Below, one piece after another: positions 34,050-41,598 of a DNA stretch of 64,000 nt. A model generated the notes under the pieces. The model worked only from the letters and a program-made list of their open reading frames with translations. It was not told the DNA's origin and did not search any database. The position numbers and the translations under genes were made by a program. Origin of the DNA: Truepera sp965215315. Its GTDB lineage: Bacteria > Deinococcota > Deinococci > Deinococcales > Trueperaceae. The DNA is taken from assembly GCA_965215315.1 (NCBI GenBank), contig CBDCDB010000008.1, positions 1,054,001 through 1,118,000 of the forward strand, written 5' to 3'. How positions within the stretch are numbered: position 1 is the stretch's first letter; the number at the start of each line of letters is the position of its first letter.

Positions 34050-35145
34050 GAGTCAGGGCACTGATTCGCGCGAGGAGCCGCTCCAAAACCGCTAGGCCGA
34101 CCGGTAGGGAGTCGGGCTCGAGCCACTCGCTCAGCCGGTGCGCGTCGCCGCCGCGGTAGACGCCGAAAGCAATCGCTGGGAGCCCAGCTGCCATCGCCGC
34201 ATTTGCGTCGGTACTACTTGCAGAGATGTGGGCGCGTAGACCGTGGTCGGAGAGTGCGCCCCGTCCGGCTTGCGTCAGCCCTTCATTCGGTGAGAACGCT
34301 GCCGGACGGTCGCCGACTTGCCGGATGCTCAGCTCAACACCATGTTTGGTCGCCACTCTCGAGGCGCGCACACGCGCTTCACGGCTCAGGCGTTCCAAGA
34401 GTGCCGCGTCAAGACTGCGGAGGTCGAGGTTAAACCCGGCGCTTTGGGCAATCGCGTTGACCCCGGTACCGCCCCAAACCTGCCCGACATTGTACGAACT
34501 GCGTGCTCCCGCACCTAGCGGCAGTTTGGCGAGTGAAGCGACCGCCTCGCCGAGCGCGTGCGTGGCACTCGGGCTGGGAAAATCTCCCCACGAATGCCCG
34601 CCTTTCGCCGTAAAGGTCAGTTCAAAGCGTGTGGAACCGACCGCCGCGTTGATCAGTGCGCCGAGGTGCCCGTCTACCGCGACCACACCGTCAAAATCTT
34701 CGGCTCTGTCAGCGAGCAGAGTGCGGATACCCCGGAGGTCGCCCAGACCCTCCTCGCCAACGGTTGCCGCAAACGTCAGCTGCGGATAAGACGCAACTTC
34801 GCCCCGTTTTAGCTGCCGTAAATAGGTGAGCAGCACCGCCAGACTCGCGCTGTTGTCGCCGATACCGGGCGCAGCCAGCCGCCCCTGACTCCCAACCGAC
34901 CGGACGCATACATCGGTGTCAGCGTCAAAAACGGTGTCCAGGTGGGCGGCAACGAGAAGACGCGGCCCCCGGCCTCCGGGAATATTGGTGGTTACGTTCC
35001 CAACAGCGTCGGTATGAGGCTCTAAGCCCAGCTCCCGCAAAAACCCGGCGATGAGTTCTCCCCTAGCTCCCTCATGAAACGTCGGGGACGAGGTTTCGCA
35101 GATGGCCTGTAAAAGACCTGTCAGTTCGTCTAGCAGTGCGTTCAT
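34024..35145 (-). CDS. M20-family metallopeptidase
   Basis: 373 residues. Metal-site text: VAAHLDTVFD (His, Asp), PGIGDNSASLA (bridging Asp), TVGEEGLGDLRG (catalytic Glu-Glu), AVDGH, and a late His in GDAHRLSEW. The dimerisation domain (about 175-285) begins FTAKGGHSWGDFP. Related enzymes are di- or tripeptidases (PepT-like) and amidohydrolases. The start overlaps the upstream small gene by 4 nt, so it belongs to the response-regulator operon. Confidence 0.88.
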   Translation of the reverse strand: MNALLDELTGLLQAICETSSPTFHEGARGELIAGFLRELGLEPHTDAVGNVTTNIPGGRGPRLLVAAHLDTVFDADTDVCVRSVGSQGRLAAPGIGDNSASLAVLLTYLRQLKRGEVASYPQLTFAATVGEEGLGDLRGIRTLLADRAEDFDGVVAVDGHLGALINAAVGSTRFELTFTAKGGHSWGDFPSPSATHALGEAVASLAKLPLGAGARSSYNVGQVWGGTGVNAIAQSAGFNLDLRSLDAALLERLSREARVRASRVATKHGVELSIRQVGDRPAAFSPNEGLTQAGRGALSDHGLRAHISASSTDANAAMAAGLPAIAFGVYRGGDAHRLSEWLEPDSLPVGLAVLERLLARISALTPSGLRRAA

Positions 35146-35408
35146 TCCAGCGCCTCACGAAATCCGGCGAGCGCTGCAAACGGGTTCGGCGTATCGACCG
35201 GCAACCAGCGGCAGAAACTCACGGCACCTGAATCCTTAGAACCTGAGTCTTTGGAACCAGAACCCTTAGCACCAGAGCCTTCAGGCTCGAGCCGGTGCGG
35301 ACACCCCGGACATTCAAGATAAGCGAGCGCAGTATAGGCCAATTCGCTTAAGTCTTCGGGGCCGTCACACTCGCGGTTACACCCCGCCCGAAAACGCGTC
35401 ACCCTCAC
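35142..35408 (-). CDS. Small Cys-rich protein with Gly-Ser-Lys repeats
   Basis: 88 residues: a Cys-containing head (GCNRECDG, LECPGCPH, possible metal site), a low-complexity linker (GSGAKGSGSKDSGSKDSG, a 15-nt imperfect tandem repeat in the DNA) and a short tail with FCRWLPVDTPNPFAAL. Both ends overlap neighbours by 4 nt (ATGA-type), so it is coupled between the response regulator and the peptidase. No family recognised. Confidence 0.65.
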   Translation of the reverse strand: MRVTRFRAGCNRECDGPEDLSELAYTALAYLECPGCPHRLEPEGSGAKGSGSKDSGSKDSGAVSFCRWLPVDTPNPFAALAGFREALE

Positions 35409-36064
35409 GCCCCTTTAGAAAGGGTGGCAATCCCCTCACGGAGCGCGTAAAGCGCCGCCTGCGTCCGGTTGTTGAGCCGCAACTTGGAGAAGATTTCCGA
35501 AAGCCGGTTCCGCACCGTTTTTTCGCTCACACCCAACGCATCAGCAATCTGCACGTTTGACGAGCCTTGGGCGAGCAGCCGCAAGATCGTCGCTTCACGT
35601 TCGGTCAGTTCAGAGAGCTTATGGTCTCCCACCGGACTCTCCTTGACCCGCCGAAACTCAGCGAGTACCGACGACGCGAGTTCGGGGCGGAGGAGCAGCT
35701 CACCTTCAGCCACGCGGCGAATCGCGCTGATGAGGTCGTCGGCCCCGGCATCTTTTAAGAGGTAGCCGTAAGCGCCCGCCTTGATCGCCTCGAACACGTA
35801 ACGGTCTTGACGGTACATCGTCAGGATGATGACCTTGGCTTTGGGGAACTCCTCTAAGATCGTCTGAGTTGCTGCCACACCGTCCAGGTCGGGCATCTGA
35901 ATGTCCATCAGGATTACATCCGGGTGAACCGAGAGCGCGTAACGTACCGCTTCACGGCCCGTCGCAGCCTCGCCGATGACCCGGAAGCCCTCTTCGGTTT
36001 CTAAAATGCTCCGCAGACCCTGGCGAAACATCGTATGGTCGTCACAGAGTAAAAGGCGCGTCAT
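35405..36064 (-). CDS. NarL/FixJ-type response regulator
   Basis: 219 residues. Receiver: acidic pair D8-D9, phospho-acceptor D54 in VILMDIQMPDLDG, Thr in IILTMYR and Lys in YLLKDAG. LuxR-type HTH at the C-terminus (LTEREATILRLLAQGSSNVQIADALGVSEKTVRNR). TAGCAT lies 6 nt before the ATG (leaderless). No histidine kinase is adjacent, so it is an orphan here. It heads an operon with the small Cys-rich protein and the M20 peptidase. Confidence 0.92.
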   Translation of the reverse strand: MTRLLLCDDHTMFRQGLRSILETEEGFRVIGEAATGREAVRYALSVHPDVILMDIQMPDLDGVAATQTILEEFPKAKVIILTMYRQDRYVFEAIKAGAYGYLLKDAGADDLISAIRRVAEGELLLRPELASSVLAEFRRVKESPVGDHKLSELTEREATILRLLAQGSSNVQIADALGVSEKTVRNRLSEIFSKLRLNNRTQAALYALREGIATLSKGA

Positions 36065-36163
36065 AGACCTATGCTAACGCACCGAAGGGCGCGGTAAGAT
36101 AGCCCTTACGACGAACGCGTGGCCCATCCGACAAGGTGAGGGACGCGCCCCCGAAGGAGTCAG

Positions 36164-36652
36164 ATGCAACACCCCAAAGGTGTTTTAATCGAACGGGCCA
36201 AGCAGTTGGGCCTCGGCAAACCGAACTTTGATACGCACAACACCGGCCCCGAACACGAACCGCTGTTTGAAAGTATCGTCACGATTCGCGGTGAGGTTTA
36301 TGGCGAGGGCGAGGGCGGCAACAAACGCGACGCCGAACGCCGCGCCAGCGAAGAGGCGCTAGACGCGCTTAAAGATGTGCAACGCGCTAAGAGTCCATTC
36401 AGCCAGCATGAACGGGCAGAGGAACCTGGTTACGACCCGGACGAGCCCTTTAACGGCCCCTGGCCTATCTTCCCCGAAGTTTTGGCGGCGAGCCTCAGCG
36501 TCGCTCACGCCCGCGTCAACCCGACCTTGACCGGCCCAGATGCAATTACCGAGGTGCAGGCGCTCGCCTTGCAGCTTTATAAGGGCAGCTTGGAAGGTCT
36601 CGGTGAAGTCGTTGAATTAGGTGAAAACGACGCCGAGCCGGACACCGAATAG
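36164..36652 (+). CDS. Putative double-stranded RNA-binding protein
   Basis: The first 70 residues match a dsRBD: HPKGVLIERAKQLGLGKPNF (helix 1), EPLFESIVTIRGEVYGEGEG (strands), GNKRDAERRASEEALDAL (helix 2 with the Lys-Arg contact residues). The C-terminal 90 residues are acidic and unassigned. AAGGAG precedes ATG 36164. It is not linked to a nuclease domain as in RNase III, so a stand-alone dsRNA binder. Confidence 0.75.
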   Translation: MQHPKGVLIERAKQLGLGKPNFDTHNTGPEHEPLFESIVTIRGEVYGEGEGGNKRDAERRASEEALDALKDVQRAKSPFSQHERAEEPGYDPDEPFNGPWPIFPEVLAASLSVAHARVNPTLTGPDAITEVQALALQLYKGSLEGLGEVVELGENDAEPDTE

Positions 36653-36653
36653 C

Positions 36654-36950
36654 TTACGAGTTAGCTTTCGCCCAGCGTTCGATGCGGGTCAACTCTTCTG
36701 TAGCCTTCTCTTTTTTAAGTAGCTCGAGCACCTTGGGCTGCGCCGTAAAGTCGCCGGTACCGATAATCTCAATGACGTCAACCATCTTGGCGCTAAAGCC
36801 GCGTAAAGGCACCTCGATAAGCTCCTCTTTCGTTTCCGGGTCGGGGCGGCTGAGGTTGAAAATCGGCCCGTCGAGAACGTTGCGGGGTGTTTCGTCGAGT
36901 TCGGCCAGTACGTCGCCGTAATCATCGGTCAGGATAAGGTAGCGTCTCAT
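36654..36950 (-). CDS. Conserved small hypothetical protein
   Basis: 98 residues, no signal peptide: MRRYLILTDDYGDVLAELDET, then RGFSAKMVDVIEIIGTG and a charged helical C-terminus. TAGGCT lies 7 nt before the ATG (leaderless). Its stop is 1 nt from the convergent dsRBD gene stop. No family recognised; codon use looks like a native gene. Confidence 0.6.
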   Translation of the reverse strand: MRRYLILTDDYGDVLAELDETPRNVLDGPIFNLSRPDPETKEELIEVPLRGFSAKMVDVIEIIGTGDFTAQPKVLELLKKEKATEELTRIERWAKANS

Positions 36951-37092
36951 ATATGTGAGCCTAGCACCTGCGTATGCGAAAACTTGAGTCAGGGCCGCGT
37001 TTTCCAGAAGTTAGACGTGCTTACGGTGTCACGAGGCCGCAAAACAGTATGCGCTTGTCAGGCTCTAATCAGGTAGTGGCATACTTAGAGTT

Positions 37093-38100
37093 ATGACAAA
37101 CTTTGATGCAGATACTAAGGGCACAACCGTAGACGACCCTTCGTTTACACCCGAAGTTGCCAACGCAGTCGCCGCTATCTGTTTGATGGCAGCATTTGCC
37201 GACGGGAAAAAGGACTCGGACGAGCAGAAACAGTTGGAAGATATTTTCGGTAGCTTAGGCGAGGTCAACGCCGGAGCGCTCTACAGCCGTGTGATGCTCG
37301 GACGAACGGACGTACAGCAAGAAGCGGCGGCCCTCACCACGCCGGAACTGCGTACTTTGGCCTTTGAGATGGCCCTAAGCGTGTGCGACGCCGACGGTTC
37401 GATGAGTGAGACTGAAGGGGTCTTTTTGGGAGGGTTGCAAGAAGCGCTTACGGTTCCGGCGGCGGAGGCGATGACCGCGCAAAGGGACGCGGAGCAACTT
37501 GCCAAGATGCCGGTTGAAACTTTAGGGCCAGTAAGAATGCAAGTTGAAACAGCTGTGCCAGCAACGGCTTTATCTGAAACCAAACCTGGAGATGAGGGGG
37601 CGCTCGAGCAAACCATCCTCAACGCCGCTATCTTAAACGGCGCTCTGGAGCTTTTGCCCCAGTCTCTAGCCACCGTCGCCATCATCCCGCTGCAACTGCG
37701 GCTCGTCTATACGGTCGGGCAGACCTACGGCTACACGCTAGACCGCGTCCACCTTAAGGAGTTTTTGGGGGTCGCCGGGGTCGGCATGACTTCACAGGTT
37801 GTCGAAGGGCACGTGCGTAAGCTGTTCGGCAGATTTGCCAAGAAAGCGGCGGGTCGCGGCGGCAAAAAAGTCGCCAGCGCCGCCGCAGGCGCAGCCGTCA
37901 CCTTTGCCACGACCTACGCGCTCGGGCAGGCTGCCAAGCTGTACTACGGCGGCGGACGCAAGCTCGAGCTGTCCGAAGTCCGCACACTCTTTCAGGAGCA
38001 GCTCGGGCGCGGTCAACAGCTCTTCGGCACCTATCAGGGCGAGGTGCAAACAAAAGCCGAAACGACCAACGTGCAGAGTCTGATGCAGCTGATCCGGTGA
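37093..38100 (+). CDS. TerB-like / DUF697-like protein
   Basis: 335 residues. The N-terminal part (about 15-130) is all-helical with the TerB pattern ICLMAAFADGKKDSDEQ and ALSVCDADGSMSETEG, acidic loops that may bind metal. The C-terminal half has hydrophobic helices, Gly/Ala-rich segments (AAGAAVTFATTYALGQAAKLYY) and AIIPLQLRLVYTVGQTYGY, as in DUF697 membrane-associated domains. Possible role in envelope stress or metal sensing; unproven. Confidence 0.65.
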   Translation: MTNFDADTKGTTVDDPSFTPEVANAVAAICLMAAFADGKKDSDEQKQLEDIFGSLGEVNAGALYSRVMLGRTDVQQEAAALTTPELRTLAFEMALSVCDADGSMSETEGVFLGGLQEALTVPAAEAMTAQRDAEQLAKMPVETLGPVRMQVETAVPATALSETKPGDEGALEQTILNAAILNGALELLPQSLATVAIIPLQLRLVYTVGQTYGYTLDRVHLKEFLGVAGVGMTSQVVEGHVRKLFGRFAKKAAGRGGKKVASAAAGAAVTFATTYALGQAAKLYYGGGRKLELSEVRTLFQEQLGRGQQLFGTYQGEVQTKAETTNVQSLMQLIR

Positions 38101-38203
38101 TAGTTGGTGGTATTCCGAATAAGCTGGGAACGTCTGCGCTTCGCTGTACGGAAGAGGCAAGGGGTAAAAATTGGGAAGACGGCCTTGAAACGTTCATATA
38201 CAA

Positions 38204-38242
38204 GTACAGCAGCGCCCGGTTTTGTGCCGGGCGCTGCTGTAC
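38204..38242. terminator. Bidirectional terminator, 16-bp stem
   Basis: GTACAGCAGCGCCCGG (38204-38219) pairs perfectly with CCGGGCGCTGCTGTAC (38227-38242). It lies between the convergent TerB-like and cold-shock genes. T-tracts are weak on both sides. Confidence 0.75.
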
Positions 38243-38269
38243 TTTAGTTGAGCTTGGCTCAAAGGGGAG

Positions 38270-38518
38270 TTAGTAGCGCGAACCCCGTGACGAGCGGTCT
38301 GATGCGGGTGCAGCGTTCGTGACCTTGACGTTGGTCGCTTGCATCCCTTTTTGACCGCGCTCGGTGTCGAACTCGACCTCGTCGCCTTCGTTGAGGTTAC
38401 GGTAGCCGTCACCAGCGATTGCCGAGAAGTGAACGAACAGGTCTTCGCCGCCGCCCTCCTGCTCGATGAAACCGAAACCTTTTTCGCCGTTAAACCATTT
38501 TACTTTGCCGGTTGCCAT
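38270..38518 (-). CDS. Cold-shock domain protein
   Basis: 82 residues: GKVKWFNGEKGFGFIEQE (RNP1 KGFGFI) and DLFVHFSAIAGDG (RNP2 region), then VEFDTERGQKGMQATNV, with a Ser/Arg-rich tail (SDRSSRGSRY) longer than in E. coli CspA. Single-stranded RNA/DNA chaperone. The leader between about 38519 and 38560 is long and could carry temperature control. Confidence 0.93.
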   Translation of the reverse strand: MATGKVKWFNGEKGFGFIEQEGGGEDLFVHFSAIAGDGYRNLNEGDEVEFDTERGQKGMQATNVKVTNAAPASDRSSRGSRY

Positions 38519-38709
38519 TTTTTACCAATCTCTCTTCTACTGCAGTTTACACGTAAAGCCGAAATGCTGTATTCGCGTTGCAGTAGACAACTTCGGGCAG
38601 ATGCCCGAACCACAACGCTTCCTTTGTTGCAGATGCTCTGACTATAAACCATTCGGGGCCAGAGTACAAGTCGTAACCTCGCCGCGCCAACATATCTGGC
38701 TCGTCAGCG

Positions 38710-39030
38710 CTAGAAAGCGTTGTCCCCTTTGTCGGGGTCTTGCAAGATGCTGTAACGCCGCGGCTCTTCAGCAGCGCTTCTAAGGTCGCGCTGAACCTGT
38801 GTGCTGATCACCTCCGCGCTCGGCAGGTCGTTGTCCCAGCGCACACCGCTGCTATGCTCGAGTTCAGCCATCGCTGCTGTCACCGCATTTTCAGCGCTCG
38901 GAATAACTTTGCCGGTCAGGGTCGAAGGCACGCCCTTTTTCAGCTGCGCGGCCCGCCGCCCGACTACAATCGACAAACGGTAGCGTGAATCGGTCGCTTC
39001 TCTTAAAATATCAAAGCCTTTTTGGGACAT
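38710..39030 (-). CDS. rpoZ: RNA polymerase omega subunit
   Basis: ATG 39030 (after GGAG) gives SQKGFDILREATDSRYRLSIVVGRRAAQL, the omega N-terminus with the conserved RYxLxxxVxxRAxQL pattern, then AVTAAMAELEHS. About 106 residues. An open frame reaches 39078 but the extra part lacks homology. It stabilises the beta' subunit. Confidence 0.9.
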   Translation of the reverse strand: MSQKGFDILREATDSRYRLSIVVGRRAAQLKKGVPSTLTGKVIPSAENAVTAAMAELEHSSGVRWDNDLPSAEVISTQVQRDLRSAAEEPRRYSILQDPDKGDNAF

Positions 39031-39230
39031 GGCGCACTCCATTTCGGTGTCCGGCCCCTGATTTGCTGCCGAAAGCACAACCCGTTAATTTGTCGGGGAT
39101 GCTTTTAGCGTATCAGGTTTGGTACCGGGCCGATGTCTTACAGTGCCTCGCAAACTTTAGTTGGCGTCGGGATAGACGCTGTTTGGAACGGCGAGAAGCT
39201 CGAGCCTCGGAGCTGCTAACGGCACGGAAA

Positions 39231-39617
39231 TCACCACTTGTTCACGTCTGATTTGAGAAGTGTACGAATACCAGCCTTGTTAGCCAAAGGCTCTTCGCTA
39301 AACCGAGGGATGACATGGAGATGAGCGTGCATTACCTCTTGACCCGCTATAATTCCACAGTTCCAGCCCAAGTTGTACCCTAGGGGCGCGAAGTTGGCAT
39401 CCATCCAGTGTTTGACTTCGGCTAGTAGAACAAACGTCGCTAGAATTTCTTCTTCTGACAAATCAAAAGCCGTCTCTTTGTGCGCTTTTGGAATGATGAT
39501 TCCCGAATGTTTAAGAGCGCCCTGATACCGTTCATCTTGTATGAAAACAACGAGTTTATGCTCAAATACGACGCGTTGGTTGGGGTCTTCGATTGGACAG
39601 TACGGGCACTTTCCCAT
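39231..39617 (-). CDS. HIT-family protein
   Basis: 128 residues: CPYCPIED (zinc-type Cys pair at the N-terminus), HSGIIIPKAHKET, and the histidine triad HAHLHVIPR. Members hydrolyse or transfer nucleotide monophosphates (AMP-lysine, Ap4A). Specific substrate unknown. Confidence 0.9.
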   Translation of the reverse strand: MGKCPYCPIEDPNQRVVFEHKLVVFIQDERYQGALKHSGIIIPKAHKETAFDLSEEEILATFVLLAEVKHWMDANFAPLGYNLGWNCGIIAGQEVMHAHLHVIPRFSEEPLANKAGIRTLLKSDVNKW

Positions 39618-39687
39618 GATAGATAAATCGCCTAGCTAGTGACTATACCGCCCCTGTGACGAGGAAAGCAGCGCTCGAGGAGACAGG

Positions 39688-40515
39688 TTACTCGAGCGCC
39701 TCCCTTAAAGCCCCAAACATCACCTCAATAGGCGCGTCCCGGCCTGTCCAAGCCGTAAACGCCTCCGCACCCTGGTAAATGAGCATCGCCAGACCGTTCT
39801 GCGTCTTCAAACCGGCGGCGGCGGCGGCACGCAAAAGTGGCGTCTCGGCGGGGCGGTAGATGATATCGACGACCATCTCGAGGGGCAAAATACCGGGGGG
39901 CAAAGGTGAGCTGCTCGGGTCGTTTGTTTCGTGACCGACCGACGTGGTGTTCACCACTAGCGACGCACACTGCACCACCCGGTCTAAGTCTTCAGGCCGA
40001 ATAGCCGAGACGTTGCCGTAGCGTTCCAAATCGCGGGCCAGAGCTTCAGCGGTGGCAACGGTGCGGTTGGTGATGCTCAACGTGGCCCCGGCCTGTAACA
40101 GCGCGAACCCGACCGCCCGCGCCGCGCCGCCTGCGCCTAGCAGCACTACATCCCGGTTTTGGGCGTTATAACCGCCGTCTTCGGCGAGCGAGCGCGCAAA
40201 GCCGCTGATGTCGGTATTGTGCCCGGTCAAAGTGCCGCCCTGATTAAAAATTGTGTTGACCGCGCCGACCACCTCGGCCTCCGGACTTAATGCGTCGAGC
40301 AGCGAGACGACCGTAACTTTGTACGGAATCGTGACGTTCGCGCCGTACACGTGCGGGTCGCGGAGCTGCTCGACGACCCCCGGTAACTCGGCCTCAGTCA
40401 GACCGAGCGCATCGTAACGTGCGTCCAGACCGAGCGCTGTAAACGCAGCGTTGTGCATCACCGGGCTGAGGCTGTGCCCGGCTTCTTTGGTGAATAAAAA
40501 GGCGTTCATCGTCAC
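39688..40515 (-). CDS. aroE: Shikimate dehydrogenase
   Basis: NADPH-dependent reduction of 3-dehydroshikimate. AGHSLSPVMHNAAF (substrate), NVTIPYKV (catalytic Lys), GHNTDISGF (Asp), LLGAGGAARAVGFAL (nucleotide loop) and GLAMLIYQGAEAF. 275 residues. ATG 40509 is an alternative to GTG 40515. The stop lies in a CTCGAG-containing inverted repeat (39673-39699) that could act as a terminator. Confidence 0.94.
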   Translation of the reverse strand: MTMNAFLFTKEAGHSLSPVMHNAAFTALGLDARYDALGLTEAELPGVVEQLRDPHVYGANVTIPYKVTVVSLLDALSPEAEVVGAVNTIFNQGGTLTGHNTDISGFARSLAEDGGYNAQNRDVVLLGAGGAARAVGFALLQAGATLSITNRTVATAEALARDLERYGNVSAIRPEDLDRVVQCASLVVNTTSVGHETNDPSSSPLPPGILPLEMVVDIIYRPAETPLLRAAAAAGLKTQNGLAMLIYQGAEAFTAWTGRDAPIEVMFGALREALE

Positions 40516-40543
40516 CGTTGCGTAGTCATGGTTGACTCAACCC

Positions 40544-41587
40544 TCAAGCTGAGACTGCCGTCAAAACTTGTTCGGCAGCCTTTAATGTGCGCGTGATGGC
40601 CTCGTCCGTGATTTCGTAGTGCGTGACGAACCGCACCGTTTCCGGCCCGAGCGCCCCGGCGCGTACGCCGAACGTCTCGAGCCTCTCAGCAAACCGTGCA
40701 GCGTCCGGCACATTCAGGTAAACCATATTGGTTTGCACAGACCCTAAGTCAACGCTCACACCCGGCAGTTGGGCCAACCCTTCAGCGAGCCGCCGCGCCC
40801 GTGCGTGGTCTTCACCGAGCCGTCCGGACATCTCCTCAACGGCGACGATACCCGCCGCTGCAATCACGCCCGCCTGCCGCATCCCGCCGCCCAGCATTTT
40901 ACGGTAGCGGTGCGCCTCTTGAATGAACGCTCGAGACCCCAACAAAACCGTGCCGACCGGAGCTGCTAGCCCTTTGGAAAGGCAGAGCGACACCGAACCA
41001 AACGGCGCACACATTTCAGCCAAGGTCGTTTCCAGAGCAGCTACAGCGTTAAAGCCCCTGGCCCCGTCTAAATGCAGCGGTAAGCCCTCGTCACGGGCAA
41101 GTTGACTGACCTCTTGGAGACGTTTTGCGGGCACGACCGTTCCCCCAGCCTTATTGTGCGTATTTTCCAGCACAATTAACCCGGTTGGAGCCTGATGGAT
41201 GCTGCGGTGAATCGCCGCCTGAATAGCCGCGACCTCCGGCACGCCGAGCGGCGCGGGCACTGTCCTCGGCAAGACGCCGCTGATGACCGCCATGCTGCCG
41301 AGTTCGTACTCGTAAACGTGTGCGCCCTCAGGAACGATGACCTCTTGGCCCCGAACAGTGTGAACAGCGACCGCAACCTGATTGCTCATCGTGCCGCTCG
41401 GCATGAGGAGTCCGGCCTCGAATCCCGCGCGTTCGGCGAGCAGGGTTTGCAAATGGTTGACGGTCGGGTCTTCGGCGTATACGTCGTCGCCGACCTCGGC
41501 CTGGGCCATGGCGCGGCGCATGGCGGACGTGGGGCGGGTTACGGTATCTGAACGTAAATCTATACAGCGCGAATCTATAGCTGGCAT
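40544..41587 (-). CDS. ltaE: Low-specificity threonine aldolase
   Basis: PLP enzyme, 347 residues. IDLRSDTVTRPTSAMRRAM and EVGDDVYAEDPTVNHLQ open the family; PLP lysine in SLCLSKGLAAPVGTVLLG; HLDGARGFNA. Cleaves threonine to glycine and acetaldehyde. The ATG (41587-41585) overlaps the ATG of the divergent pabB gene; TATAGT (41598-41593) 5 nt upstream, inside pabB, is its likely -10. Confidence 0.93.
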   Translation of the reverse strand: MPAIDSRCIDLRSDTVTRPTSAMRRAMAQAEVGDDVYAEDPTVNHLQTLLAERAGFEAGLLMPSGTMSNQVAVAVHTVRGQEVIVPEGAHVYEYELGSMAVISGVLPRTVPAPLGVPEVAAIQAAIHRSIHQAPTGLIVLENTHNKAGGTVVPAKRLQEVSQLARDEGLPLHLDGARGFNAVAALETTLAEMCAPFGSVSLCLSKGLAAPVGTVLLGSRAFIQEAHRYRKMLGGGMRQAGVIAAAGIVAVEEMSGRLGEDHARARRLAEGLAQLPGVSVDLGSVQTNMVYLNVPDAARFAERLETFGVRAGALGPETVRFVTHYEITDEAITRTLKAAEQVLTAVSA

Positions 41588-41598
41588 GGTCTACTATA
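41576..41598. promoter_or_regulatory. Interlocked leaderless promoters of ltaE and pabBC
   Basis: Plus-strand TATAGC (41576-41581) is 4 nt before pabBC ATG 41586; minus-strand TATAGT (41598-41593) is 5 nt before ltaE ATG 41587. The start codons share CATG. Each gene's -10 lies in the first codons of the other. Confidence 0.6.

Noticed and set aside
41382..41585. 68-residue N-terminal extension of pabBC
   Set aside because: It runs antisense to the conserved start of ltaE and has no PabB homology; ATG 41586 with its own -10 box fits better.
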